From: an uncultured Cyclobacteriaceae bacterium
Lineage (GTDB): Bacteria; Bacteroidota; Bacteroidia; Cytophagales; Cyclobacteriaceae
Reading direction: 5' to 3'
NCBI GenBank assembly: GCA_943788235.1
Contig: CALSPM010000006.1
Location: 172,161-236,160, forward strand
DNA: 64,000 bases
Shown: piece by piece, positions 38,273 to 47,735 of the stretch
Layout: every line of letters begins with the position of its first letter
Numbering within the stretch: the first letter of the stretch is position 1
Program-made: the position numbers and the translations under genes
Notes under the pieces: model-generated
What the model saw: only the letters and a program-made list of their open reading frames with translations
The model's database searches: none
What the model was told of the DNA's origin: nothing

Positions 38273-40180
38273 ATGCAAATCAAACAGGGCCCCCTTTTAT
38301 CAAACGTAGATCATCCTGCAGATTTACGGAAATTAGAGACACAACAACTGCCTCAATTTAGTGAGGAATTGAGGAATTACATTGTTGATCATGTCGCTAC
38401 CTATGGTGGACATTTTGGAGCCAGTTTGGGTGTGGTTGAATTGACAGTAGCCCTACATTATGTATTTAATACTCCAATAGATCAGCTGGTATGGGATGTG
38501 GGACATCAGGCTTATGGGCACAAAATATTAACGGGAAGAAAATCCCATTTCTATTCTAATCGTGTCTATGGTGGATTGTCTGGATTCCCTAAACGAGATG
38601 AAAGTAAATTTGATGCCTTTGGGGTCGGGCATTCTTCAACGAGTATATCCGCAGCGCTAGGGATGTCCATAGCCAATCAGGCAGAAGGAAAGGATCGACA
38701 GCATATTGCGGTTATAGGAGATGGAGCCATGACCGGAGGAATGGCTTTTGAGGCCATGAACCATGCAGGTGTCTCTAACTCTAATCTCATTATTGTATTG
38801 AATGATAATTGCATGTCCATCGATCCCAATGTGGGGGCTTTGAAAGAGTATCTTACGGACATTAGTACTTCTCAGATTTACAATAAAGTTCGTGATGAGA
38901 CATGGAAAATTTTAGGAAAAGTCAGTAAGTTTGGTCCCAATGCGCAGGAGCTCGTAGCCGGTGTAGAAAACAGCATAAAGACTTTTCTACTCAAAGAAAG
39001 TAATCTATTTGAGTCTTTCAATCTCAGATATTTTGGACCGGTAGATGGGCATGATGTGAACCATTTGGTGCATGTCTTCAATGATCTCAAACAGATCCCA
39101 GGTCCAAAAATTTTACATTGTATCACGAAGAAAGGTAAAGGGTACGACGCGGCAGAAAAGAATCAAACCAAATGGCACGCTCCGGGTACTTTTGACAAAA
39201 TTTCGGGACAGATTCATAAAACTTCTTCCTTGAACCCACAGCCCCCCAAATATCAAGATGTATTTGGCCATACTCTAGTAGAATTGGCAGATGAGAATTC
39301 AAAAATCATGGGAATTACCCCTGCCATGCCTTCAGGATCCTCTATGAATATTATGATGGAGGCATATCCTGAGCGGTCATTTGATGTGGGTATTGCCGAG
39401 CAGCACGCCGTTACCTTTTCTGCGGGTTTAGCCACACAAGGTTCGATACCCTTTTGTAATATTTATTCAACATTCATGCAGCGAGCATATGATCAGGTGA
39501 TTCACGATGTTTGTGTTCAAAATTTACATGTGATATTTTGTCTAGATCGAGCAGGTTTTGCTGGAGCAGATGGTCCTACGCATCACGGTGCCTATGATAT
39601 CGCCTTCATGAGGTGCATACCTAACCTGATAGTTTCTGCACCCATGGATGAATCTGAACTTAGAAATTTGATGTATACTGCCATGCAGAAAGGACGTCCT
39701 TTTTGTATCCGGTACCCAAGGGGTAAAGGGGTTTTAGTCGATTGGAAAACTCCTTTTGCTAAAATTGAAGTGGGAAAGGGTCGTAGGATAAAAGAGGGAA
39801 GAGATATTGCCCTACTTACTTTTGGTACGGTAGGAAATTATGCACTGACGGCTCATAAAGAATTGGAGAAAATAGGTGTGACTGCCGCTTTGTACGATAT
39901 GCGTTTCGTCAAGCCCTTAGATACAGATTTATTGCATGAAGTATTTAAATCGTATGATCATGTGATCACGATTGAAGATGGTTGTCTTATGGGTGGGTTT
40001 GGAAGCGCAGTAGCTGAGTTTATGGTGGACCATGGTTATAAAGCAAAACTAGAGAGATTGGGAATTCCCGATCGAATTGTAGAGCATGGAACTCAGCTAG
40101 AATTACATAAAGATTGTGGATTTGACCCTCAAGGTATTTATCAAGCAGCGGTAAAAATATTGGAGATCGAAATTGCCTAA
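38273..40180 (+). CDS. dxs: 1-deoxy-D-xylulose-5-phosphate synthase
   Basis: At 635 aa it has the family length. TPP binding is shown by GDGAMTGGMAFEAMNHAG with NDNCMSIDPN; the pyrimidine domain has DVGIAEQHAVTFSAGLA, and the C-terminal domain has EDGCLMGGFGSAV. It joins pyruvate and glyceraldehyde 3-phosphate in the MEP isoprenoid pathway. It is convergent with kynU, with a palindromic terminator at the junction. Confidence 0.97.
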   Translation: MQIKQGPLLSNVDHPADLRKLETQQLPQFSEELRNYIVDHVATYGGHFGASLGVVELTVALHYVFNTPIDQLVWDVGHQAYGHKILTGRKSHFYSNRVYGGLSGFPKRDESKFDAFGVGHSSTSISAALGMSIANQAEGKDRQHIAVIGDGAMTGGMAFEAMNHAGVSNSNLIIVLNDNCMSIDPNVGALKEYLTDISTSQIYNKVRDETWKILGKVSKFGPNAQELVAGVENSIKTFLLKESNLFESFNLRYFGPVDGHDVNHLVHVFNDLKQIPGPKILHCITKKGKGYDAAEKNQTKWHAPGTFDKISGQIHKTSSLNPQPPKYQDVFGHTLVELADENSKIMGITPAMPSGSSMNIMMEAYPERSFDVGIAEQHAVTFSAGLATQGSIPFCNIYSTFMQRAYDQVIHDVCVQNLHVIFCLDRAGFAGADGPTHHGAYDIAFMRCIPNLIVSAPMDESELRNLMYTAMQKGRPFCIRYPRGKGVLVDWKTPFAKIEVGKGRRIKEGRDIALLTFGTVGNYALTAHKELEKIGVTAALYDMRFVKPLDTDLLHEVFKSYDHVITIEDGCLMGGFGSAVAEFMVDHGYKAKLERLGIPDRIVEHGTQLELHKDCGFDPQGIYQAAVKILEIEIA

Positions 40181-40185
40181 AAATC

Positions 40186-40203
40186 TTGAACGGATCCGTT
40201 CAA
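40186..40203 (-). terminator. Palindromic terminator at the dxs/kynU junction
   Basis: TTGAACGGATCCGTTCAA is a perfect 18-bp palindrome (7-bp stem with GATC loop). On the minus strand it is followed by GATTTTTAG, so it can end kynU; it overlaps the kynU stop (40200-40202). Confidence 0.7.
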
Positions 40204-41333
40204 TCAAAAACTTGCCCTAAAAGAATGACAAACTTTTCAACTTCTTCAAAGGAGTTGTACAAAGGCACAGGAGCCACTCTAATCACGTTGGGTTCACGCC
40301 AGTCCAGGACTACCCCATTTTTTGTAAGGTGGTCGAAGGCCAATCTTCCTTGATCGTAAAAATAGAGCGATAATTGACAACCTCGTTCTGATTCGTTTTT
40401 TGGAGTCAAAATGTTGATATGCGGCTTGATCGCCTCATTATTTACTAGCAAATATTCCAAATACCTCGTTAACAAAATACTTTTCTTGCGAAGTTCGTGA
40501 ATATTGGCTTTTTCAAAAATATCCAGAGAAGCCAAATGAGCTACAGAGGAAATAATATTGGCATTGCTGAGCATCCAGCCGTCGATCCCAGGTATAGGAT
40601 CAAAATCATTTTCCATTTTGAAACGAATGGTTTCGTTTTGTCCCCACCAACCTGCTAATCTTGGGAAATCAGGATTATTCCCATGTTTTTCATGTATGAA
40701 TACTCCTGAAACATTTCCTGGTCCAGAGTTCAAATATTTGTAGCTGCACCAAGCCGCAAAATCAACTTGATCTTCATGGAGGGTCATGGGAATATTCCCC
40801 ACGGCATGTGCAAGATCAAATCCGGCATAGGCACCGACTTTATGGGCCGCATGTGTAATAGATTTTAGGTCCAAAAATTGGCCACTATAATACTGAATAC
40901 CGGGTAGCATCACCAACGCCAGCGCGTCTCCAGTAGTTAAAATGGAATGGCAAATTTTTTCAGTAGAGAAATAACCATTTTCATCAGGGCTAATTTCGAT
41001 GAGGTGGTCCTCTGGCGAGATACCTTTTTGCTTCATATGAGAGGTAACTGCGAAATAATCTGAGGGGAAGGCTCCTTTTTCGATGATCACCTTTTTCCTC
41101 GTCCTTTTGGGTTGATAAAAAGAAGCCAGCAGAAGATGCAAATTTGTGGTCAAGTTATTCATAGCGACCACTTCATGAGTTTTGGCTCCCACTAGATGGG
41201 ACATAGCTGTTTTACCCTTGTGATGGTGTGAAACCCATGGATCTTCATTAAAATGACCTTCAACCCCTTTTTGTGCCCATTTTTTTAGCTCATGGTCAAT
41301 TTTGGAGGAAGTGATTTTAGGCTGTAATCCCAA
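40200..41333 (-). CDS. kynU: Kynureninase, annotated from an internal TTG; true start unclear
   Basis: The 377-aa frame from the TTG at 41333 has the PLP lysine in AAWCSYKYLNSG (Lys199) and LPGIQYYSGQFLDL. It begins inside the conserved motif CGNSLGLQP: the same frame continues upstream for another 43 codons to a stop at 41463-41465 and reads LDQQDPLKEFRKEFYIP and YFCGNSLG, the normal kynureninase N-terminus. No ATG, GTG or TTG occurs there. Full length would be about 420 aa. It cleaves kynurenine to anthranilate; no other kynurenine-pathway gene is near. Confidence 0.85.
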   Translation of the reverse strand: MGLQPKITSSKIDHELKKWAQKGVEGHFNEDPWVSHHHKGKTAMSHLVGAKTHEVVAMNNLTTNLHLLLASFYQPKRTRKKVIIEKGAFPSDYFAVTSHMKQKGISPEDHLIEISPDENGYFSTEKICHSILTTGDALALVMLPGIQYYSGQFLDLKSITHAAHKVGAYAGFDLAHAVGNIPMTLHEDQVDFAAWCSYKYLNSGPGNVSGVFIHEKHGNNPDFPRLAGWWGQNETIRFKMENDFDPIPGIDGWMLSNANIISSVAHLASLDIFEKANIHELRKKSILLTRYLEYLLVNNEAIKPHINILTPKNESERGCQLSLYFYDQGRLAFDHLTKNGVVLDWREPNVIRVAPVPLYNSFEEVEKFVILLGQVFD

Positions 41334-41488
41334 AGAATTACCACAGAAATAAATGACCTCCGAATTATTTTTTTTTGGGATGTAAAATTCCTTTCGAAAT
41401 TCCTTTAAAGGGTCTTGTTGATCAAGAATTATTGCGTTTACCGGGTTCTTTTCAAAATACTCTTATTGCGTTCAAGTGTTTACTTTAA

Positions 41489-42229
41489 TTAATCTGTGGC
41501 GGATACTTTTGGATTAAGCTTTGCGATTCTGTGAGATTTCCGTGATTTTTGACCGCAGTATCCACAACTTAGAAATTTGATCAATTCACCTTCTTCATTG
41601 AGGGTTGCGGGCTGTGTAATCTCTTCTTTTGAGACCTTCAGCGTTTGATAATTACATTTATCACATTTTAACGCATGAAGCCTACCATTGTATTTTTCAA
41701 TTTTTGTAAATTTAGTTTTTTCATCAATCCAAACATCATAATCTACTGAATAGGCATTTTCTTCCGCCTGCATGCCCTCATCTAAATAGACATCTTCTTC
41801 TTCTTCACTTAATAACTTCATGACATTACCCTCAGCGGAAATTCTTGGTGAATATCTTAATTTTTTCAGTCTCTTTTCAATGTAGAAAGGGAAATAAAAC
41901 TTAAGCATATTTTGAACAATTACTCCTATGATGATGCCCATCATGGAGCTTAAGAAAAGTCGTACAAAAAACCAAAGCCACGTAGTAGGGTAGAATAACG
42001 TATTGAGCAGTAGGGTTGCTCCGATGGCAAAAAGCAAAAAGCAAAACCACAAACGTTTGATTTCATTCTTATTAATGTAATCGTATCGAGATTTTTTATC
42101 AGTCGTGAATAAAAGCTTTAAGTAGTGACTCAAAACGAGTGAAAGTCCAGCTGCAATCAATAAGATGGCGGTATAACTACCATACATGTTCCAGATTGAG
42201 AGAATGTGGTCAGGCATTAAAGGCATCAT
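41489..42229 (-). CDS. Membrane protein with C-terminal zinc-ribbon-like cysteines
   Basis: Started at the ATG 42229 (a TTG precedes it) it is 246 aa. Three hydrophobic helices occupy about residues 15-110, followed by an acidic linker (LLSEEEEDVYLDEG) and a C-terminal segment with CDKCNY and CGYCGQ, a four-cysteine pattern suited to binding zinc. Family not recognised. It ends 24 bp before the kynureninase frame begins. Confidence 0.7.
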   Translation of the reverse strand: MMPLMPDHILSIWNMYGSYTAILLIAAGLSLVLSHYLKLLFTTDKKSRYDYINKNEIKRLWFCFLLFAIGATLLLNTLFYPTTWLWFFVRLFLSSMMGIIIGVIVQNMLKFYFPFYIEKRLKKLRYSPRISAEGNVMKLLSEEEEDVYLDEGMQAEENAYSVDYDVWIDEKTKFTKIEKYNGRLHALKCDKCNYQTLKVSKEEITQPATLNEEGELIKFLSCGYCGQKSRKSHRIAKLNPKVSATD

Positions 42230-42428
42230 GGCAAACAATCAGTTAAAGGGCTTATATTCTTAACAAGCATAAATTTATTAACTTATTTCAAAGAAAACAT
42301 TCTAGTATTCAAGAAATAGTTACTGTGGGCAGGTATTTTTTAAAAATAAAAATTTTACGAATTAGCAGAAAGGTGGGCTTAAAGCTATTTTGGTTTGAAT
42401 TATTCTAAAAAAAGATTAACTTTTAACC

Positions 42429-43682
42429 ATGAAATTATTTTATAAAATTGGGGTTATTTTTATAGCCCTTTCATTTGCTTGCGCTGGAGAGGGGTCAAAA
42501 AAAAGCCAAGATAATGAAGCGCTAGAACTCCGAGAGCAGGCACATCGATTAAGTAAAAAACTCATCATTACCGATGGACATATTGATTTACCCTATCGCA
42601 TGGCTAATAAAGGATTCATGTCGCATAATTCGGTTGAAAATGTATCTATTAAAACTATGGGAGATTTTGATTATCCCAAAGCCAAGATGGGAGGACTAGA
42701 CGCTCCTTTTATGTCGATATACGTTCCTGCAGCACTTCAAAAATCAGGAGGGGCTAAAGCTTTTGCAGATTCTCTTATAGACATGGTAGGTAGATTGCCG
42801 GAAGCCTTCCCAAATTTATTTGCCTTGGCAGGAACACCAAGTGAAGTAATAGAAAATTTTGAAAAGGCCCTTATTTCACTCCCTTTAGGTATGGAAAATG
42901 GTGCGCCTATTGAATCGGATTTGGCCAATGTGAAATATTTTTTTGATCGCGGCATCCGGTACATTACGTTGACACACTCTCTAGATAATGAAATTTGTGA
43001 TTCTTCATATGATATCAGCGAAGATACTTGGGATGGATTGAGTCCATTTGGGGAACAAGTAGTACAGGAAATGAATAAATGGGGCATCATGATTGATGTT
43101 TCTCATATTTCAGATAAGGCATTTTATGATGTAATGAATTTGACCCATGCCCCTGTCATTGCATCTCACAGTTCTTGTAGAAAGTTTACACCAGGCTTTA
43201 TGCGCAATATGAATGATGATATGATTAAGCTTTTAGCCGAAAAAGAAGGTGTCATCCAAATTAATTTTGGTTCTTCATTTTTATCAAAAACCTCTCAGGA
43301 TCAATTTTCCGAAATCAAGACCTCTTTAGATGAATATAGAGCGGCTGAAGGCTTGTCAGAAAATGATTCAACTTATGTCGCCTATGCGGCTCAATATTTA
43401 ATCGATATGGACCCTTTTGAGGAAATCAAAACCGTTGCGGATCACATTGATCACGTGGTAGCCATTGCTGGAATTGATTATGTGGGATTGGGTTCAGATT
43501 TTGATGGTGTCGGAAACTCCTTGCCTAAAGGACTGAAAGATGTCTCGATGTATCCTAACCTAATTTATGAGTTATTAATGCGCGGGTATAGCGATGAAGA
43601 TATCGAAAAAATTTGCTCCCAAAATGTATTTCGTGTGTGGGAAGAAACCTTGAGAGTTGCGTCAAAAATTCAAACCCTTTAG
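42429..43682 (+). CDS. Membrane dipeptidase (M19 family) lipoprotein
   Basis: The 417-aa protein has a lipobox (LSFACAG) and the M19 metallopeptidase signatures: TDGHIDLPYR, the long GIRYITLTHSLDN segment, MIDVSHISDKAF, ASHSSCRKF and GLGSDFDGVG with binuclear-zinc ligands. It hydrolyses dipeptides, probably from peptidoglycan or diet, at the outer face. Its TAG overlaps the convergent gene end (43679-43682). Confidence 0.93.
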   Translation: MKLFYKIGVIFIALSFACAGEGSKKSQDNEALELREQAHRLSKKLIITDGHIDLPYRMANKGFMSHNSVENVSIKTMGDFDYPKAKMGGLDAPFMSIYVPAALQKSGGAKAFADSLIDMVGRLPEAFPNLFALAGTPSEVIENFEKALISLPLGMENGAPIESDLANVKYFFDRGIRYITLTHSLDNEICDSSYDISEDTWDGLSPFGEQVVQEMNKWGIMIDVSHISDKAFYDVMNLTHAPVIASHSSCRKFTPGFMRNMNDDMIKLLAEKEGVIQINFGSSFLSKTSQDQFSEIKTSLDEYRAAEGLSENDSTYVAYAAQYLIDMDPFEEIKTVADHIDHVVAIAGIDYVGLGSDFDGVGNSLPKGLKDVSMYPNLIYELLMRGYSDEDIEKICSQNVFRVWEETLRVASKIQTL

Positions 43683-44303
43683 TTTTTCTTCAGAGAACGA
43701 ATAAAGGACGACCAAGCAAAGGGGTTTAAATAATTATTGGCGGCAGGCTGATATTGATACCGATTATAATTCATTTGTTCATTCATGGCATTGCGGAAAT
43801 TGGCATTGCCACTGTTGACTTGATTGCGATACATTTCTCGCATAACTCTCACTGTTCATCCAGACATTGAGGTTACTTTGATCAAACTCATTAGGTAACC
43901 GTGTAGCCAAAATACCTGCCTTAAAAGTAGCTTCCGAGGGGTAGGGAAAGATGGCTACATCTTCCAAGTAAAAAATATCTTCATTTAGATAGACAACCAA
44001 CTTCAAACTATTGGGTTCCTTATGAGAAGGAATAATGTAGTAGGTTTTATCAAAGCCTACTGCAGAGAATATAATACTGTCCCCTTCCAAGACAGGCATC
44101 GAAAAAAATCCATATGGATTGGTGGTCGTTCCACGTCCTCCTTGAGGGACATACACGTGAACCCCCGGAACAATAGATGCACTATCATTCGCAAAGATGA
44201 CTCCAGTAAATTGGATCACCTTTGGTGTAATTTCCCTGATTTGACCATAAGTCAAAGAATAAAGGGCAAGACAGAGAACAAGGAGGACGCTTATTTTTTT
44301 CAA
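43679..44303 (-). CDS. Secreted carboxypeptidase-regulatory-like protein, frameshifted
   Basis: Start TTG at 44303 (no ATG fits) with signal peptide KKISVLLVLCLALYSLTYGQ, then a CarboxypepD_reg-like domain (FTGVIFANDSASIVPGVHVYVPQGGRGTTT, GDSIIFSAVGF), and VYLNEDIFYLEDVAIFPYP. The frame ends early at 43779, but from about 43845 another frame reads MREMYRNQVNSGNANFRNAM and runs to NNYLNPFAWSSFIRSLKKN with a stop at 43679, abutting the convergent dipeptidase stop. The LNPFAW end is typical of this Bacteroidota group. One base shift near 43841-43852 separates the two parts. Confidence 0.75.
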
Positions 44304-44382
44304 GAATGAAAAAGTAATAAATTCATACGAACTAAACGCAAAAAGTTGACTTTTGTGATAACTTAGTCAAAAAATATTAATT

Positions 44383-44766
44383 TTGAAGCTTAAAAAATTC
44401 AGTCTTTTAATAGGAACTCAGATATTTAAGTCCTTTTCAGAGGAGGCAAGGGTTCGAATCATTCAATTACTGCTCGAAGCAAAAAGCCTCACCATTTCGG
44501 ATTTGGTCTCTATTCTAGACTTTACCCAGACAAAGACCTCAAGGCATGTCGCTTATTTAAAGAATGCGGGTCTGGTTAAGTCGCATAAATTAGATCAATG
44601 GGTGGTTTACAGTCTCAAAGAGGAAGTGATAGAAATCGTGAGTAAGATGATGGTCTTTCTTCAAAAAGATCCGCAATTATTGAGAGATCTTGAGCTCTAT
44701 GCTATTATGGATTCCAATAGAGAATTGGCCACGTATAGGGCCAAGGCGAAAGAACTGAGAGCGTGA
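44383..44766 (+). CDS. ArsR/SmtB-family HTH regulator
   Basis: At 127 aa the protein starts at a TTG (no ATG nearby fits). It reads LKKFSLLIGTQIFKSFSEEARVRIIQLLL and DFTQTKTSRHVAYLKNAGL, the ArsR winged helix. No metal-binding cysteines are visible, so it is likely not a metal sensor. It overlaps the HAD gene by GTGA (44763-44766). Confidence 0.88.
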   Translation: MKLKKFSLLIGTQIFKSFSEEARVRIIQLLLEAKSLTISDLVSILDFTQTKTSRHVAYLKNAGLVKSHKLDQWVVYSLKEEVIEIVSKMMVFLQKDPQLLRDLELYAIMDSNRELATYRAKAKELRA

Positions 44767-45446
44767 AGAAGCTATTTTTTGATTTAGATCATACTTTGTG
44801 GGATTACGAAACCAATGCGCGAGCCACATTGCTTGATATGTATCGTGCTTTCGAACTTGACCGATTTTTCAGTGATGAAGCCCATTTTACCCAAATATTT
44901 AAGCAACAGAATGACCAGTTATGGCATCGCTATAACGTGGGGGAAATAGATAAGTTTGAAATCCGAAATCATCGGTTTAGTTACATTATGAATGCCGTGA
45001 AAAATACAGATCTTATCTTAGCTCAAAAATTATCAAATCAATTCATCATTGAATGTCCTCGGAAGAAGGTATTGATGCCCAATGCACATAAAGTACTTGA
45101 TAGACTATCAAAAGAGTTTGAATTAGGGATTATTACCAACGGTTTTGATGATACTCAGAATATCAAATTGAAATACAGTGAGATTGATCATTACTTTAAG
45201 TGGGTGGTGACCTCTGAGTCTTCAGGTCATCGAAAGCCAGCTAAGGAGATTTTTGATTTTACACTTGATTACTGTGGAGGAATCCAAGGGGATATGGTCA
45301 TCATTGGGGATAACCTGCAAACAGATATATTAGGAGCTGATCATGCAGGATGGAGGTCTGTTTGGTACAATCCCCAAAAAGAATCCAAAGCACCCTCGCA
45401 ATGGCAAGTTCATGACTTGATTGAACTTCCGGCACTCTTCCTGTAA
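44763..45446 (+). CDS. HAD-family phosphatase, YjjG-like nucleotidase
   Basis: Start GTG 44763 inside the previous stop. The 227-aa protein has HAD motif I (LFFDLDHTLWDYE), motif II (IITNGFDD), motif III (HRKPAKEIF) and motif IV (IGDNLQTDILGA). YjjG-like enzymes dephosphorylate non-canonical pyrimidine monophosphates. It shares an operon with the ArsR-type regulator. Confidence 0.9.
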   Translation: MKKLFFDLDHTLWDYETNARATLLDMYRAFELDRFFSDEAHFTQIFKQQNDQLWHRYNVGEIDKFEIRNHRFSYIMNAVKNTDLILAQKLSNQFIIECPRKKVLMPNAHKVLDRLSKEFELGIITNGFDDTQNIKLKYSEIDHYFKWVVTSESSGHRKPAKEIFDFTLDYCGGIQGDMVIIGDNLQTDILGADHAGWRSVWYNPQKESKAPSQWQVHDLIELPALFL

Positions 45447-45496
45447 ATCGTTGATGATTGCTTATATTTGAACTATTGAAAGTAAACAAATAAACA

Positions 45497-47128
45497 ATGT
45501 CGTTCGGAAATTTCAAAATACCCCAACCTATAAATGAACCTGTGCTTAATTACATTGAGGGTTCCTCTGAAAAGCAGGCAGTTAAGGAAGCTTTAAAACA
45601 AGCAAAATCTCAGGAAATAGATGTGCCTATGTATATCGGATCTGAGAAAATCAGGACCGGAAAAAAAGTTAAAATGAGTCCTCCTCATGATCATCAACAT
45701 GTCTTAGGACATTTCCACGAGGGGGATGCCAGCCATGTTCATGACGCTATTGAAGCGGCGTTGGCAGCTAAGGAATCTTGGGCGAAGTTGAGCTGGGAGC
45801 ATCGGGCGGCCATATTTCTAAAGGCAGCGGATTTGATAGCAGGACCTTACCGAGCTAAAATTAATGCAGCAACCATGCTAGGCCAATCCAAAAATATTTA
45901 CCAAGCCGAAATAGATGCTGCTTGCGAGTATATAGACTTCTTGAAGTTCAATGCCACTTATATGGAAGAAATTTATAGTCAGCAGCCTAAATCTTCTGCT
46001 GGTGTCTGGAACCGCATGGAGTATCGACCCCTCGAAGGATTTGTGTTTGCAGTAACACCATTCAATTTCACATCCATTGCAGGTAATTTATGTACTGCTC
46101 CAGCAATGATGGGAAATACCATTTTGTGGAAACCTGCTTATGCACAGATTTATTCCGCTCAAGTCATCATGGAAGTCTTTCAAGCTGCAGGATTGCCCGA
46201 TGGAGTGATTAACATGATCTACGTCGATGGCCCCGTTGCCGGAGAAGTGGTATTCAACCATCCAGAATTTGCAGGATTACATTTTACAGGAAGTACACAA
46301 GTATTTAAAAATCTTTGGAAAACCATTGGACAAAATATAGATATTTATAATAGTTATCCACGAATTGTTGGCGAGACGGGAGGTAAGGATTTTATTATGG
46401 TCCATGCTTCAGCTGATGTGCAAGAAGTTTCAACAGCTATCGTCAGAGGAGCCTTTGAATATCAAGGGCAAAAATGTAGTGCAGCTTCACGCGTATACAT
46501 TCCAGATAACCTTTGGAGGGAGGTTCAAGAGCATTTAATAAATACTTTGAAGGGTATTAAAATGGGCTCTCCAGAAAACTTCATGCATTTTATCAATGCG
46601 GTGATTGATAAGAAATCCTTTGAAAAAATTACTCAATACATTGATCGTGTGAAAGCATCTAGTGATGCTGAAATCATAGCGGGGGGTAATTATGACGGTG
46701 CTAAGGGTTATTTTATTGAACCAACCGTGATCTTATCCAAGAATCCACATTACGAGACGATGTGTGAAGAAATATTTGGACCTGTAGTTTCTGTCTATGT
46801 GTATCCTCAAGATGAATTTGAAGCTACCCTTACGCTCGTCGATCAAAGTTCAGCCTATGCTTTGACGGGAGCAATATTTAGCAAAGACAGATATGCTATC
46901 GAGCGGTCTTCAGATATTTTACAGTATGCGGCTGGTAATTTTTACATCAATGATAAGCCTACCGGAGCCGTAGTGGGGCAGCAGCCATTTGGTGGAGGGA
47001 GAGGCTCTGGAACCAATGATAAAGCTGGAGCTCAAATGAATTTATTGAGATGGGTAAGTGCGCGCACGATAAAAGAAACATTTATGGGAGTGACTGATTA
47101 TAATTATCCTTTTTTAGATGCTGAATAG
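45497..47128 (+). CDS. pruA: L-glutamate gamma-semialdehyde dehydrogenase (P5C dehydrogenase)
   Basis: The 543-aa protein has the ALDH4 features: GQKCSAASR (catalytic Cys), ETGGKDF (catalytic Glu) and AVTPFNFTSIAGNL, and it lacks the proline dehydrogenase domain found in PutA. It oxidises glutamate semialdehyde to glutamate with NAD, the second step of proline catabolism. A TATATTTG at 45463-45470 could be the -7 box. Confidence 0.95.
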   Translation: MSFGNFKIPQPINEPVLNYIEGSSEKQAVKEALKQAKSQEIDVPMYIGSEKIRTGKKVKMSPPHDHQHVLGHFHEGDASHVHDAIEAALAAKESWAKLSWEHRAAIFLKAADLIAGPYRAKINAATMLGQSKNIYQAEIDAACEYIDFLKFNATYMEEIYSQQPKSSAGVWNRMEYRPLEGFVFAVTPFNFTSIAGNLCTAPAMMGNTILWKPAYAQIYSAQVIMEVFQAAGLPDGVINMIYVDGPVAGEVVFNHPEFAGLHFTGSTQVFKNLWKTIGQNIDIYNSYPRIVGETGGKDFIMVHASADVQEVSTAIVRGAFEYQGQKCSAASRVYIPDNLWREVQEHLINTLKGIKMGSPENFMHFINAVIDKKSFEKITQYIDRVKASSDAEIIAGGNYDGAKGYFIEPTVILSKNPHYETMCEEIFGPVVSVYVYPQDEFEATLTLVDQSSAYALTGAIFSKDRYAIERSSDILQYAAGNFYINDKPTGAVVGQQPFGGGRGSGTNDKAGAQMNLLRWVSARTIKETFMGVTDYNYPFLDAE

Positions 47129-47287
47129 GTTAGTTCTGAATTAACACAAAAGGGTTAGAATTATAGCCTTACTAATATTTTGAGTTCTATTTTCCTTTAA
47201 TTAGAGTAAGGAGTATACTTTTCTAAATACAAACAACGTTATTACATGAGTAATTTTTTTTGTAAATTGAACCCATAAATAAAGAAA

Positions 47288-47545
47288 ATGAAAAAAGTTG
47301 GGAGAAATGATGTTTGTCCCTGTGGGAGTGGCAAGAAGTACAAAAATTGCCACGGAATCAAGACGATGGTCAGTAGGCCGGGAAACAAAACTTTTTGGAT
47401 GATTGGAGTATTGATTGTCCTTTTTATATCCGCAATCTACGGATTGTTCAACAAAAGCGAAGAGAATGGTAGTATGCGACCTGAGGGGCAGGCTCCCGCA
47501 GGTAAAGTATGGTCAGCAGCACATGGCCATTGGCATGACGCCTAA
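47288..47545 (+). CDS. SEC-C motif small membrane protein with His-rich tail
   Basis: At 85 aa it opens with the SEC-C zinc motif [20 protein letters not shown] (residues 4-23), then a single membrane helix ([20 protein letters not shown]), and ends [14 protein letters not shown], with three His in six residues. The SEC-C motif binds zinc in SecA and other proteins; an independent membrane-anchored form is less common. The role is unknown. Confidence 0.8.
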   Translation: MKKVGRNDVCPCGSGKKYKNCHGIKTMVSRPGNKTFWMIGVLIVLFISAIYGLFNKSEENGSMRPEGQAPAGKVWSAAHGHWHDA

Positions 47546-47735
47546 TTACGCAAAGGTCATGGGAAAGTCAATAGCCTAGATTTTTTTAATAGGACATATT
47601 TTGAAACAATACCAGTGAATGTTAGGATTTTCCCATTTAAGAGTCCTTTTAAATGTTCTCATGTCAATAAGTCAGAAGAGATATTTTAGTTTTCCGTTAT
47701 GTTCGAATGGTCTAAAGAATCAGTAAAAGAATAGT

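Noticed and set aside
44303..44340. An ATG start for the carboxypeptidase-regulatory-like gene upstream of the TTG
   Set aside because: No ATG in frame exists between the previous stop and the TTG, and the TTG directly precedes a good signal peptide.
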